Source of the DNA: Gammaproteobacteria bacterium | GTDB taxonomy: Bacteria > Pseudomonadota > Gammaproteobacteria > Arenicellales > Poriferihabitantaceae | Length of the DNA stretch: 40,602 nucleotides | Assembly (NCBI GenBank): GCA_024644945.1 | Contig: JAHEGU010000013.1 | Span: forward strand, 25,641-66,242 | Reading direction: 5' to 3' | In this document: piece after piece, positions 7,439 through 14,778 of the stretch | Layout: the number at the start of each line of letters is the position of its first letter | How positions within the stretch are numbered: the first letter of the stretch is position 1 | Position numbers and translations under genes: made by a program | The notes under the pieces: generated by a model | Databases searched by the model: none | What the model was told of the DNA's origin: nothing | What the model saw: the letters and a program-made list of their open reading frames with translations, nothing else

Positions 7439-8497
7439 TCAGATGCTTCTACCATGCGCTATTCGCGGCAGATACTCTGACCAAACGGCAACTATCAACC
7501 CAAGAAGAAATAATGCAGTACCTTGATGCGCAACGCCCAGCGCAATCGGTACACTTCCGAGCAACGTAGAAATCCCTAAAATTACCTGGAAAACCACTAT
7601 AACGATGGCCAGCCCCGCGAATTGACGGACCCGTGTTCTGGTATCGTGGCGAATTACCTTCAGCCCCAAAAACACTACCGAGATCGCAACAATCATCGCC
7701 AACCATCGATGCGTCAGCTGGATTGTCAATGGATTTTCGAAAAAGTTGAGCCACCAGGGAATCACCGCCCATGCCATGTCGGGCACCCATTCTTGCCCCA
7801 TTTTTGGCCATGAATTGTAGATGTACCCAGCGTGCGTGCCAGCCATCAACCCGCCGGTCCCAATCATTATAAAAGTGAGCAGGAGCACTCCAAGAGATAA
7901 CCCTCTGCCGTTAAATATCAAGTTATTCCTATACGAGGAATCATTGTCCCGATCCTGATAGGTAAGACCGCAGATCAATCTTATGAGCAAAGCAAAAATA
8001 ACTACTGCAAGGAGCAGGTGTGCGGTAAGTCGATACTGACTCACGTGAGGATCACTCACCAAACCGCTCTGCACCATAAACCATCCCATTAGCCCCTGAG
8101 CGGCGCCTAGCAACAGGAGCAACCAGAGCCTGTACTTGAGCCCTGAAGTCAACCCGCCTTTGGACAAAAACACGAGGAATGGAATGAAAAAGACCATGCC
8201 AATCACCCGGCCCAGTATGCGGTGCACATATTCCATGTAGAAAATGAACTTGAATTCAGCCAGGGACATTCCACGGTTGACCAGTTCGTATTCGGGGTAT
8301 TGCTTATACTGGTCGAAGGCTTCCAACCACCTTAATTCACTCAACGGGGGGATTACACCAATAATCGGCTGCCAATCCACCATAGACAGTCCTGACCCCG
8401 TAAGTCGGACCGCACCGCCCAGGATTACCATGCAGAACACCAGGAATGCGCATATACACAACCATATAGCGACTTGCAGCCTTTTGTGTATCAGCAT
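7439..8497 (-). CDS. ctaA: Heme A synthase (COX15/CtaA family)
   Basis: Inner-membrane enzyme oxidising the C8 methyl of heme O to a formyl group, giving heme A for aa3-type cytochrome oxidases. The 352-aa product has eight predicted membrane segments in two four-helix halves. Heme-ligand histidines lie in characteristic contexts: YMEYVHRILGR and LTAHLLLA in the first half, LTHRWLAM and VAHQGTALFL in the second. GGAVRLTGSGLSMVDWQPI is the conserved N-terminal motif of the proteobacterial/mitochondrial type, which lacks the Cys pair of Gram-positive CtaA. It implies a heme-A terminal oxidase in the genome, although no oxidase subunit or ctaB is in the window. Confidence 0.92.
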   Translation of the reverse strand: MLIHKRLQVAIWLCICAFLVFCMVILGGAVRLTGSGLSMVDWQPIIGVIPPLSELRWLEAFDQYKQYPEYELVNRGMSLAEFKFIFYMEYVHRILGRVIGMVFFIPFLVFLSKGGLTSGLKYRLWLLLLLGAAQGLMGWFMVQSGLVSDPHVSQYRLTAHLLLAVVIFALLIRLICGLTYQDRDNDSSYRNNLIFNGRGLSLGVLLLTFIMIGTGGLMAGTHAGYIYNSWPKMGQEWVPDMAWAVIPWWLNFFENPLTIQLTHRWLAMIVAISVVFLGLKVIRHDTRTRVRQFAGLAIVIVVFQVILGISTLLGSVPIALGVAHQGTALFLLGLIVAVWSEYLPRIAHGRSI

Positions 8498-8525
8498 GGG
8501 ATCTAAAGTTTAGGTGTTGAAAGAC

Positions 8526-9743
8526 TCAGGCTTGCCAGCGATTAAAAATTAAAGAGCAGTTGGTGCCACCGAAGCCAAAACTATTACTCATCGCAGTTTG
8601 AAGGTCGATCTGGTCGATTGCTTTAGTCACCAGCGGATAACCCTCGGCCTGGTCATCTAGGCTAGAAATGTTGGCAGAAGCCGAGATAAAACCGTTTTCC
8701 ATCATCAGCAAAGTGTAGATTGATTCGTTTACGCCAGCGGCCCCTAGTGCGTGACCACTCAGAGATTTGGTCGAGCTAATCCAAGGAATGTGCTCCGCAA
8801 ATACTTCTCGAACAGCTTCAAGTTCTTTGATATCGCCTACAGGAGTGCTGGTGCCATGGGCATTGATATATTGAATCGGCTGGTCCAGCTCGTTGATTGC
8901 TTGTCGCATGCAGCGAACCGCGCCCTCTCCGGAAGGTTGAACCATGTCATAGCCGTCAGAAGTCGCGCCGTAGCCAACCAGCTCTGCAATTATGTTGGCT
9001 CCACGAGCCTTTGCATGCTCAAGTTCTTCAAGCACAACCACACCAGCCCCGCCAGAAATTACGAAACCATCACGATCCTTGTCAAACGGTCTAGAAGCCT
9101 GCTGCGGTGAGTCGTTGAAGTTAGATGACATGGCTCCCATACCATCAAACAACACCGACATAGTCCAATGCACTTCCTCTCCTCCACCCGCGAAAACAAT
9201 GTCCTGCTTGCCCATCTGAATGAGCTCAGAGCCGTGGCCAATACAATGTGCACTGGTCGAACAGGCAGAACTGATCGAGTAAGCCACTCCTTTGATCTTG
9301 AAAGCGGTTCCAACACATGCGGGAATAGTGCTGGCCATAGTTTTAGTAACCATATAGGGTCCGACGCGTTTAACTCCACGCTGCCTCAAAGTATCTGCAG
9401 CCAACACTATATTCTCCGGCGAAGCACCTCCAGTACCAAGCAGCAATCCAGTGCGCTCACTACTTACCATTTGTTCTGGCAATGCAGCATGTGCAACCGC
9501 CTCCTCCATGGCGATATAGCTGAATGCCGCGGCATCGCCCATGAAGCGGTATAGCTTGCGATCTATCATTGACTTGGCGTCGATATCTATTGCGCCATGA
9601 ACGCGACTACGCATACCGAGCTCTTCATACTCCTCGGCAAACACTATGCCAGAGCGTCCATCCTGTAGGCTTTCTAAAACTTCGTCTTTGTTGTTACCAA
9701 GGCTGGAGACGATGCCATATCCTGTTATCACAACGCGTTTCAT
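8526..9743 (-). CDS. fabB: Beta-ketoacyl-ACP synthase I
   Basis: Condensing enzyme KAS I, which elongates acyl-ACPs and is required for unsaturated fatty acid synthesis. The 405-aa product matches FabB length and motifs: [18 protein letters not shown] at the start, the active-site Cys161 in [13 protein letters not shown], catalytic His in [11 protein letters not shown] and [10 protein letters not shown], and the FabB-type C-terminus [16 protein letters not shown]. The N-terminal and active-site patterns favour FabB over FabF. It is 131 bp downstream of fabA, the usual fabAB arrangement in gammaproteobacteria. Confidence 0.95.
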   Translation of the reverse strand: MKRVVITGYGIVSSLGNNKDEVLESLQDGRSGIVFAEEYEELGMRSRVHGAIDIDAKSMIDRKLYRFMGDAAAFSYIAMEEAVAHAALPEQMVSSERTGLLLGTGGASPENIVLAADTLRQRGVKRVGPYMVTKTMASTIPACVGTAFKIKGVAYSISSACSTSAHCIGHGSELIQMGKQDIVFAGGGEEVHWTMSVLFDGMGAMSSNFNDSPQQASRPFDKDRDGFVISGGAGVVVLEELEHAKARGANIIAELVGYGATSDGYDMVQPSGEGAVRCMRQAINELDQPIQYINAHGTSTPVGDIKELEAVREVFAEHIPWISSTKSLSGHALGAAGVNESIYTLLMMENGFISASANISSLDDQAEGYPLVTKAIDQIDLQTAMSNSFGFGGTNCSLIFNRWQA

Positions 9744-9874
9744 TTCTGCCTCATCAGAAAGAAAAATGTTACACCGGGCTCGATCATTTCTTGGTCGATT
9801 CTTAACTCATTAAGCTGGTCGATCATTTAATGCCTGCGTGATTAAATTCAACATCCTTCCTGTAATGTCAGTGA

Positions 9875-10393
9875 CTAGAATGAGTCTGTGTTTTTAAACA
9901 AACCGACCCGTAGATCCTTACAAGCATATACCTGCCTGTCATCAACAATCACCTCACCATCTGCGATTCCCATGATGAGTTTTCTCATAATCACACGCTT
10001 AAATACAACTTTATAAACCACTTTCCGGCAAGACGGTGTTATCTGACCAGTAAACCTGATTTCTCCAGCACCCAGCGCTCTTCCATGCCCCTCGCCGCCA
10101 CGCCAACCCAGAAAAAAACCAACAAGTTGCCACAGTGCGTCCAAACCCAGACACCCGGGCATAACCGGGTCACCTTTGAAATGGCAATCAAAAAACCAAA
10201 GGTCTGGATTAATATCGAGTTCAGCGACAACTTGCCCTTTACCATACTCGCCACCATCGTCACTAATTTCAACGATTCGGTCAAACATGAGCATATCTGG
10301 CAAAGGCAGCTGTGCATTTCCTTCGCCAAATAAACGTCCATTTCCACAGTCCAGCAAATCCTGCTTGCTGTAGTGATTTTTCTGTTGCACCAA
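9875..10393 (-). CDS. fabA: 3-hydroxydecanoyl-ACP dehydratase/isomerase
   Basis: Bifunctional dehydratase/isomerase that introduces the cis double bond at the C10 stage, the first committed step to unsaturated fatty acids. The 172-aa hotdog-fold protein has the catalytic His71 in [18 protein letters not shown] and Asp85 in the same block, plus [14 protein letters not shown] and [11 protein letters not shown]. The frame opens TTG GTG; an AGGA box 6 bp before the TTG and 9 bp before the GTG suits either. The E. coli protein begins MVDK, so I keep the TTG (10391-10393). It is the first gene of fabA-fabB. Confidence 0.95.
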   Translation of the reverse strand: MVQQKNHYSKQDLLDCGNGRLFGEGNAQLPLPDMLMFDRIVEISDDGGEYGKGQVVAELDINPDLWFFDCHFKGDPVMPGCLGLDALWQLVGFFLGWRGGEGHGRALGAGEIRFTGQITPSCRKVVYKVVFKRVIMRKLIMGIADGEVIVDDRQVYACKDLRVGLFKNTDSF

Positions 10394-11016
10394 AATCTGT
10401 CCTGAATAATATTTTTACAGGCTGATTTTAGCGCAGTCTGCAATACTATCGTTACAAAATCATTTTCATCTGATTCATCATTTATTCTATCAGAATGGTC
10501 TCATTCTTCCTTTATCCAGAAACCTACGAGGTAATATGTTTGTCTCGCTGAACTTGTTGTTTTACAGCCAAATTACCAACCAGTTTCATCGTTTTTTATG
10601 GACTGTGAAAAAGTAGGTGTTTCACTACCTAGTAAGCGCAAGTTCATAGTTACTCTGATACTTTCTGTTTAACTGTTGAATAGCCGAATGTTTATGCAAG
10701 GTAAATATGAATTACTCCTGCTAAATCGCATTACCATAGTTCTAAATAACTTCACCTGTCGCTATAGCAAATTCGAAAACGACGATCATTTAGTCTATTT
10801 ATCGACTCTTCGAATTTAAAATTAATTCGTCATTAATGTTGACATTGAAAGTTATATAATCTACGTTCGCTTCTGTTGACGCACTTAGGTCGGTAAACCA
10901 CGATAAATCGCAGTACTACTTGCAGATTTGATGACGAAAATATTATCAACTAGTCATGGCTAATCCGACATCCAGATAGAACTTTTTTCCCCCTGATGAT
11001 CGAGAGGCAAACACCT
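10394..11016. other. Long AT-rich intergenic region between fabA and the H1-like gene
   Basis: About 620 bp between divergent genes. No supported ORF, tRNA or conserved protein remnant was found in any frame. It should hold the fabA promoter on the left. On the right is a TTGACA at 10839-10844, which pairs at 17 bp with TACGTT (10862-10867); a consensus TATAAT at 10855-10860 overlaps but is only 10 bp from the TTGACA. Either could drive the H1-like gene, giving a leader of roughly 145 nt. Confidence 0.45.
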
Positions 11017-11376
11017 ATGGCAAAGAAAAAGGCAACTTCAGCAAAAAAGAAAGCGACCCGTAAAAAGGCGGCTTCAAAAGCAACTAAGAAAAAAGCGACC
11101 CGTAAAAAGGTAGCGAAGAAAAAAGTCGTTAGAAGACCAGCGAAGAAAAAGGCGACTAAGAAAAAAGTAGCCAAGAAAAAAGCAACTAAGAAAAAGGCGA
11201 CTAAGAAAAAGGCGACTAAGAAAAAAGCAGCTAAGAAAAAGGCGACTAAGAAAAAAGCAACCAAGAAAAAAGCAACCAAGAAAAAAGTAGCCAAGAAAAA
11301 GGCGACCAAGAAAAAAGCAGCCAAAAAGAAAGCAACCCGTAAAAAAGCCAAAAGAAAGGTAACAAAAAAAAAATAG
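11017..11376 (+). CDS. Histone H1-like lysine/alanine/threonine-repeat protein
   Basis: A 119-aa, extremely basic protein built almost wholly of degenerate KKKAT/KKKVA/KKKAA pentads, similar in style to AlgP and the C-terminal domain of histone H1. Such proteins are thought to bind DNA as disordered polycations. The ATG at 11017 (MAKKKATS) is preferred over the upstream ATG at 10996 because GAGAGG lies 9 bp before it. There is no globular domain, acidic residue or signal peptide. The gene is followed by a strong terminator at 11435-11462 and is probably monocistronic. Repeat number is likely to vary between strains. Confidence 0.8.
   Translation: MAKKKATSAKKKATRKKAASKATKKKATRKKVAKKKVVRRPAKKKATKKKVAKKKATKKKATKKKATKKKAAKKKATKKKATKKKATKKKVAKKKATKKKAAKKKATRKKAKRKVTKKK
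11080..11340 (+). repeat. Coding 15-bp tandem repeat tract in the H1-like gene
   Basis: The coding sequence is a tandem array of 15-bp units of the form ACTAAGAAAAAGGCG with third-position variation, each encoding T-K-K-K-A or a variant. Several adjacent units are identical, so slippage or unequal recombination could change the copy number in frame. Confidence 0.75.
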
Positions 11377-11434
11377 CCTGAGCAAACGGGCTGGATTAAA
11401 AATCCGATTACCATTCAAGAAAGGCTGACAAGCC

Positions 11435-11462
11435 AAAGCCCCGGCAAGTCCGGGGCTTTTTT
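11435..11462 (+). terminator. Rho-independent terminator of the H1-like gene
   Basis: A perfect 10-bp stem AAAGCCCCGG / CCGGGGCTTT with a 5-nt loop (CAAGT) ends in a run of six T, about 60 bp after the stop codon. It is a canonical strong intrinsic terminator. Confidence 0.9.
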
Positions 11463-11497
11463 CTATCTACAGATAATACCTGCCTGGCAGCTGCAGC

Positions 11498-11521
11498 AAA
11501 AATTGAGCAGAGAACCTCTGC
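11498..11521 (-). terminator. Probable terminator of the aor-moa operon
   Basis: On the minus strand GCAGAG-GTT-CTCTGC (11507-11521) is followed by TCA and a run of five T (11498-11502), about 80 bp after the moaA stop. The stem is short, with a 3-nt loop. Confidence 0.5.
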
Positions 11522-11599
11522 GCGGGCTGCTGGCCGGGGGAAAATAAAGATTACAAAACAATAGATTACCGCGCTCAGAAAAGCGTGGCGGGGTAGATA

Positions 11600-12643
11600 T
11601 CAGCCCCCGATATACGACATCTCCACCTTTCTCTTAACGCTTGAACTGGGCGCAGAGCCTCCCTGGGAAGAACGAACTTCCGAGTATTGATCGTCACGCC
11701 TTCGCCAGATTTGGCCGATCCGATTGGCAATCACCTGATCGTCATGCCCAGCCCTCAATAGGCTCCGCAAATCGAATCCGGCGTTGGCAAACAAGCAAGT
11801 GAAAAGTTCCCCTACAGCAGAAAGACGAGCTCTGGAGCAACCTCCGCAAAACGGTTGACTAATAGATGAAATAATTCCGATTTCTCCTGCCCCATCGGAA
11901 TAATGCCAACGCTTAGCTACTTCGCCGTGATAATTTGCCTCGACAGGTTCAAGCGAGAATTCTTCATTTATATGGGCAACGATTTCAGCCGCCGTGAAAA
12001 CTTGGTCAAGACTCCAATCGTTGTGGTTACCAACATCCATAAACTCAATAAATCGAAGTATTACTCCAGTGTTTCGAAAATGTCTTGCCATCGGGAGAAT
12101 GTCAGTATGGTTGACTCCTTTCTGCACCACCATATTTACTTTAACTGAGCTATACCCTGCTTCGAGCGCATACTCAATACCATTTAGTACATCTGATAGA
12201 GGCACATTGATCTCATTTATCTGTTGATAAATATCTCGATCTAATGCATCGAGACTAATATTTAGACGATTAAGACCTGCTTCCTTTAACTGTTCGGCTC
12301 GCTCTCGTGTAAGTAACGAAGCATTAGTTGTCATGGCAACATCATTAATACCTTCAAGTTTCGCCAGCATCTGCACAAGCTTTTCAATATCTCGCCTGAG
12401 TAACGGCTCGCCACCAGTAAGACGAATCTTAGATACTCCATACTCAGTAAAGATAGCCACTAGTCGCTGAATCTCTTCAAATGTCAGCAACTGAGTTTGT
12501 TTCAGAAATTTATATCCTTTTCCAAATATGTCCCTGGGCATGCAGTAGCCACAGCGAAAATTACATCGATCCGTTACTGAAATACGCAGATCACTAAGCG
12601 GTCGGAGGCGCTGATCTAGTATTGCGTTAACTTTAAGAGTCAT
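11600..12643 (-). CDS. moaA: GTP 3',8-cyclase MoaA
   Basis: Radical-SAM enzyme catalysing the first step of molybdopterin synthesis, GTP to 3',8-cyclo-7,8-dihydro-GTP. The 347-aa product has the N-terminal radical-SAM cluster CNFRCGYC (Cys27, 31, 34), the SAM-binding RLTGGEPLLRRD motif, and the C-terminal second-cluster cysteines Cys266, Cys269 (PFCGGCSRARLS) and Cys283 (FTCLF). It ends with the functionally important Gly-Gly (SYIGG). As the last gene of the aldehyde oxidoreductase operon, 60 bp after a MoaD-like gene, it probably supplies pterin for the W/Mo enzyme encoded upstream. MoaB, MoaC, MoaE and MoeA are not in the window. Confidence 0.94.
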   Translation of the reverse strand: MTLKVNAILDQRLRPLSDLRISVTDRCNFRCGYCMPRDIFGKGYKFLKQTQLLTFEEIQRLVAIFTEYGVSKIRLTGGEPLLRRDIEKLVQMLAKLEGINDVAMTTNASLLTRERAEQLKEAGLNRLNISLDALDRDIYQQINEINVPLSDVLNGIEYALEAGYSSVKVNMVVQKGVNHTDILPMARHFRNTGVILRFIEFMDVGNHNDWSLDQVFTAAEIVAHINEEFSLEPVEANYHGEVAKRWHYSDGAGEIGIISSISQPFCGGCSRARLSAVGELFTCLFANAGFDLRSLLRAGHDDQVIANRIGQIWRRRDDQYSEVRSSQGGSAPSSSVKRKVEMSYIGG

Positions 12644-12703
12644 AATCGTTTGAATCCATACATGATTGTTGGCGCTTTCTCGCTCACACGGTTTTTTATC
12701 GGC

Positions 12704-12952
12704 CTATCCGCCCTGAATTGAGGGCCAAATCGAGACGGTGTCACCGCTGGTCAGCGGTGTTTCACGTTGCTCAGGCGGCACATACTCCCCGTTTACCATC
12801 ACGACCTGGACAACGTCTCTAGGAATCTTGTACTGGTCGATTAAAGCGTGGCAGTTGGTTGTACCTGATAAGCTTAACTCCAAGGTATTACCTTCTGCAT
12901 TGTCAGGAAGATACTCCATCAGGCTTGAAAAAAGCTTCAGCTTAATTTGCAT
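12704..12952 (-). CDS. MoaD/ThiS-like sulfur carrier protein (copy 2)
   Basis: An 82-aa ubiquitin-fold protein ending in Gly-Gly (SIWPSIQGG), the C-terminus that is adenylated and thiocarboxylated to donate sulfur to the pterin dithiolene. MQIKLKLFSSLMEYLP is the typical first beta strand and helix, so the ATG at 12950-12952 is chosen over a longer frame starting at 13015. The start lies 1 bp beyond the preceding gene's stop, indicating translational coupling. It is clearly paralogous to the copy at 13256-13504 (same length, similar IDQY and DT(V/L)(S/A)IWP blocks) but diverged. Its operon position suggests a dedicated carrier for the tungsten/molybdenum aldehyde oxidoreductase. Confidence 0.85.
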   Translation of the reverse strand: MQIKLKLFSSLMEYLPDNAEGNTLELSLSGTTNCHALIDQYKIPRDVVQVVMVNGEYVPPEQRETPLTSGDTVSIWPSIQGG

Positions 12953-12953
12953 G

Positions 12954-13253
12954 TCACCCACCGCCTTTGTGTAGATACTTACGGAACCTTTGCATAAACT
13001 GTTCAAACTGATCATGGCTAAAGCCGAAAAACTCTAGACTCACTGACAGTTGAGGAACTCGCATTGAGGCAATTGCCCGAAAACCGTCCTTTCCGGTAGA
13101 TAATTTTACCATGCGGTTGTCTTTAACAATTTCAACCTGATCAGAGGTTAGATTCACAACCTGATACGGAAAAACGGCTTTTTCCAGGCCCTTTAGTAAC
13201 TCAGCGCGGGTAAATCCCATGTCCGCAACGTGTATGTGTGACGGCGAAGACAA
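12954..13253 (-). CDS. Uncharacterised 99-aa protein inside the aldehyde oxidoreductase operon
   Basis: I do not recognise this family. The 99-aa protein appears soluble and cytosolic, with no signal peptide, membrane helix or cysteine. A FTRAELLKGLEKAV helix near residue 14 is followed by beta-rich sequence (YQVVNLTSDQVEIVKD, VKLSTGKDGFRAI) and a C-terminal helix FSHDQFEQFMQRFRKYL. It sits 2 bp after one moaD-like gene and 1 bp before another, so it is tightly coupled to both and probably takes part in cofactor maturation or enzyme assembly (inference). It ends in Gly-Gly-Gly, but those codons also form the GGCGGTGGG ribosome-binding site of the next gene, so the tail need not be functional. 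Confidence 0.75.
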   Translation of the reverse strand: MSSPSHIHVADMGFTRAELLKGLEKAVFPYQVVNLTSDQVEIVKDNRMVKLSTGKDGFRAIASMRVPQLSVSLEFFGFSHDQFEQFMQRFRKYLHKGGG

Positions 13254-13255
13254 CT

Positions 13256-13504
13256 CTAACCGCCCGCAACGGGCGGCCAGATTGCTAGTGTATCGCCTTC
13301 CTGCATTGGCTGCTCACGGTCTGATTCGGTAACAAACAAACCGTTTAGCAGCACCAAATGCACCTGTGCACGCGGCACCCGGTATTGGTCAATTAGCTGA
13401 TTGATTGTTGTCTCTGGCTTTACTTCGATCTCAACCGCATTTTTTTCTGCGCCTGCTGGCAGATACGGCATAAGGGTGGCGAATAACTTGAACGTTACCT
13501 GCAT
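13256..13504 (-). CDS. MoaD/ThiS-like sulfur carrier protein (copy 1)
   Basis: An 82-aa ubiquitin-like sulfur carrier ending PPVAGG, the Gly-Gly tail required for thiocarboxylation. MQVTFKLFATLMPYLPAGA is the family N-terminus; TTINQLIDQYRVPRAQV and GDTLAIWPP are typical MoaD-like blocks. It begins 26 bp after the FAD subunit gene. MoaD-like genes next to aldehyde:ferredoxin oxidoreductase genes are a known arrangement for the tungsten enzymes; having two in one operon is less usual. A ThiS role is less likely given the context. Confidence 0.87.
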   Translation of the reverse strand: MQVTFKLFATLMPYLPAGAEKNAVEIEVKPETTINQLIDQYRVPRAQVHLVLLNGLFVTESDREQPMQEGDTLAIWPPVAGG

Positions 13505-13530
13505 AGCACAACGATATCTGTGTCTGCTCG

Positions 13531-14778
13531 TTAACTCGCCTGGGTTGCGGCGAGATACGCTTCCATCAGCAATAACGGATTATTCATCAGTTTCTGTTTC
13601 CAATGACCAAGATGAAACTTACCTTGGATCAGACCGCGCAAAACCCCCACATGTTGCGTCATCCCGAGTGTATTGGCGCCCACAAGTCGATCTTGGTCAA
13701 ATTGCAGCTGAATGTATCGAAAGTTATTCTCATCTAGGAGTTCAGCGGAATCGCCACCTTCGACCCCTTCCCACTGCCCATAGGAAGCAGAAATCAATCC
13801 CATAGTGTCCAGGACGTTCATTAAAACGCTGCCACGATGACGAATTGAACCATGTTTATGCATGTTATTGGCAGCAAGGCGTGCATGGTCCACTGCGGTG
13901 GGTTGTATTGCCTGAATTCCAAACTCCCCAGTAGAAAAGTCTCGACCGTAGGCTACATCTCCCGCAGCATAGACTCCATCCATCGATGACTGCATGAACT
14001 CATCTATCTCGATACCACCGTCCACCAGCTTTACGTCAGAGCCCTCAAGAAAATCTGCGTTTGGTTTGACTCCGGCTGCGGAGATCACGAGTTCGGCTTC
14101 GACTTCGTTACCGTCGCTGGTTTTCACCAGCACGCCATCACCCTTAGGCTCAATAGCAGTTACCGTAGTGCTGGTCATGACATTGACACCTTTATTCTGG
14201 CACCAGGCTTCCAGCATAGAGCCGCATTTCTCATCCAGCATTCTGGGGACCATTCGGTTACCCATCTCAACCACGGTAAGATCTGCGCCAGCAGAGACCA
14301 GGGCCTCGAGAATAATACAGCCGATGAACCCGGCACCGATCAACACCACGGGTGTGCCTTGCTGAATACCTGAGGTAATCTTTCTGGCATCCTCGAGTGT
14401 CCAACAACTGGTGACTTTTTCGTGATCTATTCCCGGCACAGGTGGTTTAATCGGACGTGAACCCGTAGCCACGAGCAACTTGTCGTAAGGCAATGAATCG
14501 CCTTCGGCCACTTTCACCGTTTTGTTTACAGGATCAAGAGACTCCGCTCGGCCGACTACGACATCAATGTTCTGCCGTTTGAAATAGTCCTGGTCCTTAC
14601 GCAGATAGGTGCCCTGCTCATCGATATTGTCGATTAACAGATACGGAATCGCCATGCGTGAATACGGTGGTTCCGGCTCGTCTCCAAGAATTGTAATGGA
14701 AGCATTCTCATCCAATTTGCGCAGGGTTTCCGCCGCCACTACGCCGGCGGGCCCTGCGCCAATAATCAAGTGCTTCAT
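13531..14778 (-). CDS. aorC: FAD-dependent NAD(P)H oxidoreductase subunit of the aldehyde oxidoreductase
   Basis: A 415-aa flavoprotein of the NirB/rubredoxin-reductase-like pyridine nucleotide-disulfide oxidoreductase family. It has an N-terminal FAD-binding LIIGAGPAGVVAAETLR (residues 4-20), a second nucleotide-binding VLIGAGFIG near residues 149-157, and DGVYAAGDVAYG for the FAD ribityl contact. Its ATG overlaps the stop of the upstream tungsten subunit by 4 bp. This matches the AorA-AorB-AorC layout of the aldehyde oxidoreductase of Aromatoleum aromaticum, where the FAD subunit connects the Fe-S chain to NAD+. The assignment rests on family and operon order; alone it could be any nitrite- or rubredoxin-reductase-type flavoprotein. 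Confidence 0.82.
   Translation of the reverse strand: MKHLIIGAGPAGVVAAETLRKLDENASITILGDEPEPPYSRMAIPYLLIDNIDEQGTYLRKDQDYFKRQNIDVVVGRAESLDPVNKTVKVAEGDSLPYDKLLVATGSRPIKPPVPGIDHEKVTSCWTLEDARKITSGIQQGTPVVLIGAGFIGCIILEALVSAGADLTVVEMGNRMVPRMLDEKCGSMLEAWCQNKGVNVMTSTTVTAIEPKGDGVLVKTSDGNEVEAELVISAAGVKPNADFLEGSDVKLVDGGIEIDEFMQSSMDGVYAAGDVAYGRDFSTGEFGIQAIQPTAVDHARLAANNMHKHGSIRHRGSVLMNVLDTMGLISASYGQWEGVEGGDSAELLDENNFRYIQLQFDQDRLVGANTLGMTQHVGVLRGLIQGKFHLGHWKQKLMNNPLLLMEAYLAATQAS

Noticed and set aside
3786-10393. An aryl-polyene-type biosynthetic cluster made of fabA, fabB, LolA-like and MMPL genes
   Set aside because: FabA and FabB here match the housekeeping enzymes end to end, and the ketoreductase, CoA-ligase, ACP and specialised KS genes of such clusters are missing.
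10839-10860. A consensus promoter formed by TTGACA and TATAAT before the H1-like gene
   Set aside because: The two perfect hexamers are only 10 bp apart, too close to act together; only weaker pairings have proper spacing.
10950-11436. Long minus-strand ORFs rich in Phe, Leu and Ala opposite the H1-like gene
   Set aside because: They are the mirror of the AAG/AAA-rich lysine repeat tract, and the plus strand has the ribosome-binding site and terminator.
12954-12962. Gly-Gly-Gly tail of the 99-aa protein as a third sulfur-carrier C-terminus
   Set aside because: The codons coincide with the GGCGGTGGG ribosome-binding site of the next gene, and the protein does not otherwise look like a ubiquitin-fold carrier.
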